Shown here: piece after piece, positions 1 to 5,089 of the stretch
Position numbering within the stretch: position 1 is the stretch's first letter
How the letters are laid out: the number at the start of each line of letters is the position of its first letter
DNA from: CAZXVW01 sp964644025
GTDB taxonomy: Bacteria > Acidobacteriota > Terriglobia > Bryobacterales > Bryobacteraceae
Reading direction: 5' to 3'
Assembly: GCA_964644025.1 (NCBI GenBank)
Contig: CAZXVW010000261.1
Span: 1 to 5,089, forward strand
Length of the DNA: 5,089 nucleotides
Position numbers and translations under genes: made by a program
The notes under the pieces: model-generated
The model's input: the letters and a program-made list of their open reading frames with translations, nothing else
What the model was told of the DNA's origin: nothing
Databases searched by the model: none

Positions 1-2
1 CC

Positions 3-1988
3 GCCTGGTGGTTCACCCGGCGGCTGTTTGGCCCCGTGGCGGCCCTGGCGGCGAGTTTTCTTCTCTGGCCGCTTGCCCTGGCGGCGCAGCGGACAAGCCC
101 CGAGATCGACGTGCGCCACTACCTCATCGAGGCGGAGATCAATCCGGACACGCAGGATCTGACCGCCAAGGTCGCCGTCGAGTTTACCGCCGTGGACGAC
201 GGAGTCCGCTCGGCGACGTTCGGATTCCACAACGACCTGCGCCTGGACCGGGTGACTGACAGCCAGCAGACGGAGCTCAACACTTCGCGCTCGCTCGACG
301 ATTTCACCGTTCGGGTCACTTTTCCCGAACCGCTGCCGAAGGACAAGACCGGCACCATCACCTTTTCCTACCACGGACGCCTGACCGGCAGGGAGGATTC
401 GCCGGTATGGGGAATCAACTTCGCAGCCATTCACCAAGATTACGCCTACCTGCTGTACCCGGCCCGCTGGTTTCCGGTTCACGGCTATACCACGGACCGC
501 TACACAGCCGAGATGAAGATCACCGTACCCGCCGAATACAAGGTGGTGGCCAGCGGCATCGCGACCTCGGAGACGACCCCCACCGGCAAGGTGACCTACG
601 ATTTCAACTTCAGCCAGCCTTCGTTTCCGGGCAGCATCGCCGTGGTGCAGGGCGAACCCGCTGTGGTCTCTTCCGAAGGCGTGCAGACGACACTCTATTT
701 TCGCGGCGACGCCGCGGGCATGGCCAATGCTTACGGGGATGAGATCGGGCGCCTGATGACCCACTTCACCGGCGTATACGGCCTGCCCCCGCAGAGCGGC
801 CTGACGGTGGTGGAGACCGGCAAAGGGACTCCGAACGGCTACGCGGCGCCGGGACTGCTGTTCCTTTCCCCGTCGGCCATCGGCAACGAGGTGGACTCCC
901 GCCTGCTGGTCAACCAGATCTCCCGTCAGTGGTGGGGTGTGCTCGTCTCGCCGGCCACGCGCAATCACCTCTGGCTGACCAACGGTGCGGCCCGTTATTC
1001 CGAGGTGCTGTGGCTGGCGGAAACCAAGGGACCGGCGGCCGTGATACCCGAAATGAAGGACGATTACATCGAGGCGCTCACGGTCGACAAGGTTCCCCTG
1101 ATCCAGTCCTCGCGGCTGGAGGATTATTCGCCCGAGTACTGGGCGGCGACTGCGGCCAAGGGAGCGGCGGTGTTGCACATGCTGCGCCAGATCGTCGGCG
1201 ACGACGCTTTCGGAACCATTCTGAAGAACTTCCTGGAACAGTACGCCTGGAAGTCTTTCTACACCGATGATTTTCGCCACGTCGCCGAGTCGGTGTCGGG
1301 AAAGAACCTCCAGGCGTTTTTTGTCCAATGGATCGAATCCAGCGGCGCGCCGGAATTCGACATGGACTACACCGTCTACCGCACGCGCCAGGGATTCCGC
1401 ATCATGGGCAAGATCACCCAGGATCTGGACACCTTCCGGATGCCGGTGACGCTGAAGATCCTCACCGAGGGAAATCCCGAGGAAAAACAGGTCGAGGTAG
1501 TCGGGCCTTCCACCGAGTTCGTCGTGGAGACATTCGGCAAGCCGAAGGAAGTGATCATTGACCCTGACAACAAGGTCCTCCGTTACGATGACAAGATTCG
1601 CGTGGCCGTGGCCATCCGGCGTGGCGAGCAGTTCGCCGAGATCGGCGAGTTCCTCGACGCGCTCAGGGAGTACCAGAAAGCGCTGGACGTGAACCGGTAC
1701 AGCTCGCTGGCCCACTACCGCGTCGCCGAGGTGTTCTTCTTGCAGCGAAACTACCAGTCGGCGGCCAACGAATTTCGCGAAGCCCTGAACGGCGATCTTG
1801 AGCCGAAGTGGACCGAGGTTTGGTCTCATATCAACCTGGGGAAGATTTTCGACATCACCGGCCAGCGGGAGAGAGCCGTGAACGAGTACAATCTCGCCCT
1901 TCGCACGAAAGACAACACCCAGGGGGCGCTCGAGCAGGCTTCCCTGTACTTGCAGAAGCCGTACGAGCGGCCGCGGGAGAATATCTGA
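3..1988 (+). CDS. Secreted M1-aminopeptidase-like pseudoenzyme with C-terminal TPR region (5' end probably outside window)
   Basis: Residues are numbered from the GTG at 36. The family cleaves N-terminal amino acids with one zinc ion, but this copy looks inactive. The order is: hydrophobic export segment (2-17, likely cleavage after ALA 14-16 or at 17/18), M1 N-terminal beta domain (about 22-205), M1 catalytic-type domain (about 206-435), a small beta domain (about 440-517) and TPR-like helices (about 525-640). The site expected to read HExxH reads NQISR (293-297), followed by the family-typical QWWG. The third zinc ligand, normally Glu in WLNEG, is Asn316. The GxMEN motif is replaced around 267-271, and the catalytic Tyr of YxKG aligns with Ala373. 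The frame stays open upstream of 36 with two arginines before the hydrophobic stretch, as in a signal-peptide n-region, so the real start probably lies left of the window; GTG 36 alone would give a signal without positive charge. The fold is well supported. The role is inferred to be peptide or protein binding in the periplasm or outside the cell. It lies 48 bases ahead of the next gene and is probably co-transcribed with it. Confidence 0.88.
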   Translation, partial: AWWFTRRLFGPVAALAASFLLWPLALAAQRTSPEIDVRHYLIEAEINPDTQDLTAKVAVEFTAVDDGVRSATFGFHNDLRLDRVTDSQQTELNTSRSLDDFTVRVTFPEPLPKDKTGTITFSYHGRLTGREDSPVWGINFAAIHQDYAYLLYPARWFPVHGYTTDRYTAEMKITVPAEYKVVASGIATSETTPTGKVTYDFNFSQPSFPGSIAVVQGEPAVVSSEGVQTTLYFRGDAAGMANAYGDEIGRLMTHFTGVYGLPPQSGLTVVETGKGTPNGYAAPGLLFLSPSAIGNEVDSRLLVNQISRQWWGVLVSPATRNHLWLTNGAARYSEVLWLAETKGPAAVIPEMKDDYIEALTVDKVPLIQSSRLEDYSPEYWAATAAKGAAVLHMLRQIVGDDAFGTILKNFLEQYAWKSFYTDDFRHVAESVSGKNLQAFFVQWIESSGAPEFDMDYTVYRTRQGFRIMGKITQDLDTFRMPVTLKILTEGNPEEKQVEVVGPSTEFVVETFGKPKEVIIDPDNKVLRYDDKIRVAVAIRRGEQFAEIGEFLDALREYQKALDVNRYSSLAHYRVAEVFFLQRNYQSAANEFREALNGDLEPKWTEVWSHINLGKIFDITGQRERAVNEYNLALRTKDNTQGALEQASLYLQKPYERPRENI

Positions 1989-2025
1989 GGTCCGGCCGCG
2001 GCTATTCCGAGTATGACAAGCTATT

Positions 2026-2031
2026 AGAGGA
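2026..2031 (+). promoter_or_regulatory. Ribosome binding site of the propeller/phosphoesterase gene
   Basis: AGAGGA matches the anti-Shine-Dalgarno consensus and ends five bases before the ATG at 2037. An in-frame TAG at 2025-2027 overlaps this site, and the next possible start is that ATG, so the start is well fixed. The 48-base gap between the genes shows no convincing promoter or terminator, which fits translation from a shared transcript. Confidence 0.75.
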
Positions 2032-2036
2032 CGTTT

Positions 2037-4733
2037 ATGCGCGCGTGTCTGGTTCTGCTGGCTGGTTGTCTTTGTTTCTCGGAGGCGGCTGAATACCAGG
2101 CACCCGCCGGCGACCGGCCGGCCATACCGCGGCCCGGGGCGGTGAGCGTGCTGCCCGGCGGCCGGATGCTGCAGCCGCACGGGCGCCAGTACGCAACCGG
2201 ACCGGGACCGTTCGGCCTGGCAGTGAGTCCGGACGGTAAGATCATCGTGAGCTCGAACGGGGGCCCGCGCCGCTACTCGCTTACGGTTCTGCACCGGGAC
2301 GAGCGCGGCCGCTACCGCGTCCAGCACCTGGTGTCGGAAGCCAGTGAGTCCGGCAAGCGCAAGCCGGAGTCCTGGCAAAGCGTCTTCATGGGGCTGGCCT
2401 TCGCTGATTCCAGACGCCTGTTCGTTTCGGAAGGCAACTCCGGCAACGTCCGGCTTATCGAGGCCGCCAACGGCAAGCGGCGCACGCTGTACGAGCTGAA
2501 TCGCGGCGGGTTCCGCGACAGTTACACCGGCGACCTCGCCTACGATGCAGCTAGAAAGCTCCTCTACGTGGTTGACCAAGCCAACTTCCGGCTGGCCATC
2601 ATTGACGTTCGCAAGCGCCGGGTCATCGCTTCCCAGCGGGTAGGCCGGCTTCCCTTCGCGCTGGCGCTCTCTCCGGACGGCAAGCGCGTCTACGTGACCA
2701 ACATCGGGATGTTCGAATACAAACCGATCCCCGGTGCGGACGCGCGGAACCCGCGGGCCACCGGGCTTCCGTTTCCCGCCTTCGGATTCCCGTCGCCGGA
2801 AGCAGTGAACGGGGCGCGGCGCGAAACCGAGCGGGGACCGGTGGAGGTTCCCGGCCTCGGCGATCCCAACGTGCCGGAGTCGAACTCGCTGTGCGTGGTG
2901 AATGTCGAGGACCCCGCCCACCCGCGGATCGAAGCGTTCGTGCGCACCGGCAAGCCCTTCGGGAATGGATCGCTGGGAGGCAGCAGTCCCTCCGGCGTCG
3001 TCGCCACCGCAGACCGCGTCTACGTAGCCAACGGCCACAATGACTCGGTGACCGTGATCGACGCGCACAGCTTGCGCAAGATCAAGGACATTCCGCTGCG
3101 GATTCCGGGGCTCGAGTCCCTCCGCGGCGTTCTGCCGATCGGCATGGATTACCACGCCGCCTCCGGCTGGCTGCTGGTGGCCGAGGCCGGCATCAATGCC
3201 GTGGGCGTGATCGACACGAAAACCCTTTCGGTGATTGGGCACATCCCGGCCGCCTGGTTTCCGACCCGCGTCCGCCTGCACGAGGATACCGTGTACGTGT
3301 CGAACGCCAAGGGTCACGGAACCGGCGCCAACGCCAACCGCATGATTCCGCTCGAGCACAGCTTCCAGGGCGAGCTGCGGCGGGGCGCGATCACCGTGTT
3401 CGCCTTGCCCGCCGCGCGCCAGTTGCCGAAACTCACCCAGCGGGTGATGCAGCTCAACGGTTTCGTTCCCGCGAAAACGAATCCGCCCCAGTATCCGGAT
3501 CCGCTGCGCTACGTCGTCTTGATCGTCAAGGAAAACCGGACCTTCGACGAGGTGTTCGGCGATATCGAGGCCGCCGCGAACGGCCCGGTGGACGGCGCTC
3601 CGATGCTCGCCCGTTTCGGGCGGTACGGAAGCGCCTCCGGCGAGCCGGGCTGGTTTCATCCGCGCTTCAGCCTTCGCGGAGTGAATGTCACCCCGAACCA
3701 CCATGCCATGGCTGCGCGCTGGGCCTTCAGCGACAATTTCTACGCGGACTCGGAAGTGAGCGTCGACGGACACCACTGGCTGGTCGGCTCCTATCCGAAC
3801 GCCTGGACCGAAAGCTCCCTGATGGCGGCCTACGGCGGCCAGAAGGATTTCCGCTTCCCAACCACCGCGCCCGGGAGGCTCGAGTTCGCGGGGAGCGACT
3901 CCTCCCTGCACCCGGAGGAGCAACTGGAAGCCGGCGCCCTATGGCATCACCTGGAACGGCACGGCATCTCGTTCCGGAACTACGGCGAGGGCTTCGAGCT
4001 GGCCGGCGTGGACGAGGGGGAGAACCTCGAGCCGACCGGTGCCCGTTATCTCACGAACGTGCCGATGCCGGAGCCGCTCTACCGGAACACCTCCCGGAAC
4101 TATCCCCAGTTCAACATGAATATCCCGGACCAGTACCGGGCCACGCAGTTCATCAAAGAGATCCAGGAGCGCTCCGTGAACGGCGGCAAACCGTTCCCGC
4201 GGTTCATCTTCATCCACCTGCCGAACGACCACATGGCAAAGCCCCGTCCCCAGGAGGGTTATCCCTTTCCGGCTTCCTACGTCGCCGACAACGATTACGC
4301 CCTGGGACGTATCGTCGAGTTTCTTTCCCATACTCCCTGGTGGCGCCGGATGGTCATCTTCATCACCGAGGATGATGCCCAGGGCGGCGTCGATCACGTG
4401 GATTCCCATCGCACCGTCTTTCTCGCCGTGAGTCCTTATGCCCGCAAGAACTATGTTTCCCACCGCAACTCGAGCTTCCCCGGATTGCTGAAGACGATCT
4501 TCGAGATTCTCGGGCTGCCGCCGCTGAACCTGTTCGACGCCACCGCCACGGACCTCAGCGACTGCTTCACCAGCCAGGCGGATTTCACTCCCTACAAAGC
4601 CATACCGGTCCGCAAGGAACTCTTCGACGCCGAACATGTCACCGGGCCGCTCAAACCGGTCCCGTCGCCGCGGATGGATGACCCAAATTTCCTTAAGCAG
4701 CAGCACGACGGCCTGGAACACGGGGCGCGGTGA
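2037..4733 (+). CDS. Exported bifunctional YncE-like beta-propeller / alkaline-phosphatase-superfamily phosphoesterase
   Basis: This 898-residue protein joins two modules. After a short hydrophobic export signal (about 1-18), residues 55-435 form a YVTN/YncE-like propeller. Blade signatures include GLAVSPDGK (60-68), FALALSPDGKRVYVTN (207-222), DRVYVANGHNDSVTVIDA (326-343) and NAVGVIDTKTLSVIGHI (387-403). Residues about 490-845 form a phosphoesterase domain of the acid phosphatase AcpA/phospholipase C type, which hydrolyses phosphate esters with bound metal. Key motifs are IVKENRTFD (496-504; E499-N500 are likely metal ligands), DSEVSVDGHHW (571-581; likely holds the Ser nucleophile, S572 or S575), LPNDH (728-732), ADNDYALG (750-757) and TEDDAQGGVDHVDSHR (777-792; Asp and His ligands). 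Nothing key looks missing, so it is probably active. The length fits this two-domain family. Propellers often bind ligands or partners; that role, and the exact substrate, are inferences. Signal type is uncertain: LAGC (8-11) resembles a lipobox but follows a very short n-region, while SEAA (15-18) would suit signal peptidase I. Confidence 0.93.
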   Translation: MRACLVLLAGCLCFSEAAEYQAPAGDRPAIPRPGAVSVLPGGRMLQPHGRQYATGPGPFGLAVSPDGKIIVSSNGGPRRYSLTVLHRDERGRYRVQHLVSEASESGKRKPESWQSVFMGLAFADSRRLFVSEGNSGNVRLIEAANGKRRTLYELNRGGFRDSYTGDLAYDAARKLLYVVDQANFRLAIIDVRKRRVIASQRVGRLPFALALSPDGKRVYVTNIGMFEYKPIPGADARNPRATGLPFPAFGFPSPEAVNGARRETERGPVEVPGLGDPNVPESNSLCVVNVEDPAHPRIEAFVRTGKPFGNGSLGGSSPSGVVATADRVYVANGHNDSVTVIDAHSLRKIKDIPLRIPGLESLRGVLPIGMDYHAASGWLLVAEAGINAVGVIDTKTLSVIGHIPAAWFPTRVRLHEDTVYVSNAKGHGTGANANRMIPLEHSFQGELRRGAITVFALPAARQLPKLTQRVMQLNGFVPAKTNPPQYPDPLRYVVLIVKENRTFDEVFGDIEAAANGPVDGAPMLARFGRYGSASGEPGWFHPRFSLRGVNVTPNHHAMAARWAFSDNFYADSEVSVDGHHWLVGSYPNAWTESSLMAAYGGQKDFRFPTTAPGRLEFAGSDSSLHPEEQLEAGALWHHLERHGISFRNYGEGFELAGVDEGENLEPTGARYLTNVPMPEPLYRNTSRNYPQFNMNIPDQYRATQFIKEIQERSVNGGKPFPRFIFIHLPNDHMAKPRPQEGYPFPASYVADNDYALGRIVEFLSHTPWWRRMVIFITEDDAQGGVDHVDSHRTVFLAVSPYARKNYVSHRNSSFPGLLKTIFEILGLPPLNLFDATATDLSDCFTSQADFTPYKAIPVRKELFDAEHVTGPLKPVPSPRMDDPNFLKQQHDGLEHGAR

Positions 4734-4735
4734 GG

Positions 4736-4801
4736 TGGTCGCTGGTCGCTGGTCAGGGGGTCCGTGGTCGCTGGTCACTGGTCGCTGGTCAGGTGGTCAG
4801 G
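4736..4801. repeat. Nine-unit degenerate heptamer tandem repeat (TGGTCGC)
   Basis: Units begin at 4736, 4743, 4750, 4758, 4765, 4772, 4779, 4786 and 4794. The commonest unit is TGGTCGC; variants are TGGTCAC, GGGTCCG and the 8-base TGGTCAGG, which accounts for every break in the 7-base period. A second level is visible: 4736-4757 and 4772-4793 are the same 22 bases with one difference (position 4741 versus 4777), implying block duplication as well as slippage. The array starts two bases after the stop codon of the phosphoesterase gene. It is too short and spacer-free for CRISPR. It resembles in style the heptameric short tandem repeats known from cyanobacteria, but no relation is claimed. Confidence 0.9.
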
Positions 4802-4822
4802 ATCGGTTGGGGGTTGGGCTGA

Positions 4823-4873
4823 GGCCGGATGTCCGGACGGGAGTGATGCTTCCGTGCGGACTCGGATCCGGCC
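4823..4873 (+). terminator. Long imperfect hairpin, possible transcript end of the two-gene unit
   Basis: Arms can be paired base by base. GGCCGGAT (4823-4830) pairs with ATCCGGCC (4866-4873). After a 4-base bulge (4862-4865), GTCCG (4831-4835) pairs with CGGAC (4857-4861). After one G-G mismatch, seven further pairs including one G-U (4837-4843 with 4849-4855) close a 5-base loop, TGATG. That is about 20 pairs in 51 bases, 90 bases past the stop codon. No T-run follows, so it is not a textbook intrinsic terminator. It could instead block 3' exonuclease or be a mobile palindromic repeat. The structure is seen directly; the role is inferred. Confidence 0.4.
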
Positions 4874-4888
4874 CATGGTGGAGCTGAG

Positions 4889-5089
4889 ATGAAGCGGAAC
4901 AGCGAAGAGAAGGAGAAGAGCGAATCCCGGCAACCGATTGATTTTATTACAGTTAGGTCGAAATTGGGTTCGAATCCGCGATTTTTGTTTCGCACGGGCT
5001 CAGCGGGTTATGGCGCCGGATCGGTGGACGGCGGGGGACATCCAAACAAACTGACCGGCGCGCGGGAACCAGCGGAAGGCAAGCGCGCC
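4889..5089 (+). CDS. Weak candidate 5' end of an unrecognised gene, open to the right edge
   Basis: An ATG at 4889 follows GGAG (4880-4883) with a 5-base spacer and opens a frame of 67 codons with no stop before the window ends. The start is highly charged (MKRNSEEKEKSESR), the middle passes through the AT-rich island, and the end is glycine-rich and then basic (GAREPAEGKRA). I recognise no family. By hand count about 61 % of third positions are G or C, clearly below the upstream genes, and the charged start comes from a low-complexity purine run. A 67-codon open stretch is not rare by chance at this GC content, so this may be a non-coding region read in a lucky frame. It is listed because nothing else occupies the segment and the end is cut off. 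Confidence 0.2.
   Translation, partial: MKRNSEEKEKSESRQPIDFITVRSKLGSNPRFLFRTGSAGYGAGSVDGGGHPNKLTGAREPAEGKRA

Larger units (their letters stand above)
4734..5089. other. Downstream region without a confirmed gene
   Basis: From left to right this stretch holds a heptamer tandem repeat (4736-4801), a G-rich spacer, a long imperfect hairpin (4823-4873), a purine-rich run (about 4886-4923), an AT-rich island (4936-4990, 19 of 55 bases G or C by hand count) and a GC-rich right end. The third-position GC bias of the two upstream genes is absent from its reading frames, so most of it is probably intergenic. No complete gene with recognisable protein features was found on either strand. A weak open frame from 4889 is listed separately. 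Confidence 0.7.

Noticed and set aside
36..1988. Reading the first gene as a pseudogene because its peptidase motif is lost
   Set aside because: The frame is intact over 650 codons, codon bias is uniform, and non-catalytic family motifs are kept. This fits a selected non-enzymatic protein better than decay.
1989..2036. Terminator between the two genes
   Set aside because: Only short GC-rich self-complementarity near 1993-2002 is visible, with no stable stem and no T-run.
3939..4778. Long antisense frame of 279 codons on the minus strand
   Set aside because: It is the complement of the phosphoesterase domain, whose motifs and codon bias are clear on the plus strand. GC-rich third positions suppress antisense stops. 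Its start would sit inside the heptamer repeat.
4736..4801. CRISPR-like array
   Set aside because: Units are 7-8 bases, directly adjacent, and have no spacers.
4936..4965. Sigma70-type promoter starting at TTGATT (4938-4943)
   Set aside because: No acceptable -10 hexamer lies 16-18 bases downstream; the match reflects the local AT content.
4789..4995. Minus-strand frame of 68 codons in the downstream region
   Set aside because: The translation is low-complexity (Ser/Phe/Leu from the purine run) and shows no domain; it crosses the hairpin and part of the repeat array, so it is probably non-coding.
4930..5000. Possible tRNA gene suggested by GGTTCGAATCC
   Set aside because: With the TTCGAAT loop placed, only the inner two stem pairs and one G-T pair form, and no D-arm, anticodon arm or acceptor stem could be laid out around it.
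4990..5089. C-terminal end of a minus-strand gene entering from the right edge
   Set aside because: The three minus-strand frames stay open for only about 25-45 codons from the edge and none shows recognisable protein features.

Overview
The window is GC-rich (roughly 60-65 % by eye) and carries two long, intact, same-strand genes with strong G/C preference at third codon positions, followed by about 350 bases without a confirmed gene. The protein types suggest a soil-type Gram-negative bacterium, most likely an Acidobacteriota member near Solibacter/Bryobacter. These types are a secreted M1-peptidase-like protein with a TPR tail and a fused YVTN beta-propeller/phosphoesterase. The assignment is an inference from family distribution, since no marker gene is present.

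Layout. (1) 3-1988, +: a secreted protein with the M1 aminopeptidase fold and a C-terminal TPR region. Its zinc-binding and catalytic positions are all substituted, so it looks like a pseudoenzyme. The reading frame is open to the left edge, and the true start is probably outside the window. (2) 1989-2036: a 48-base gap with a good ribosome binding site and no terminator, consistent with co-transcription. (3) 2037-4733, +: an exported 898-residue protein combining a YncE-like beta-propeller with a metal-dependent phosphoesterase of the acid phosphatase/phospholipase C type. Its recognisable active-site motifs are intact. (4) 4734-5089: a nine-unit heptamer repeat beginning two bases after the stop codon, a long imperfect hairpin, a purine-rich stretch, an AT-rich island, and a weak open frame running off the right edge.

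Both proteins appear to act outside the cytoplasm. The first probably binds peptides or proteins rather than cutting them. The second probably hydrolyses phosphate esters, with the propeller as a binding or scaffold module. Their adjacency suggests shared expression, but nothing in the sequence proves a shared pathway. The most interesting observations are the complete loss of M1 catalytic residues in an otherwise well-kept gene, the replacement of the usual M1 C-terminal domain by TPRs, and the heptamer array plus hairpin directly behind the second gene. No mobile element, CRISPR array or RNA gene could be supported.
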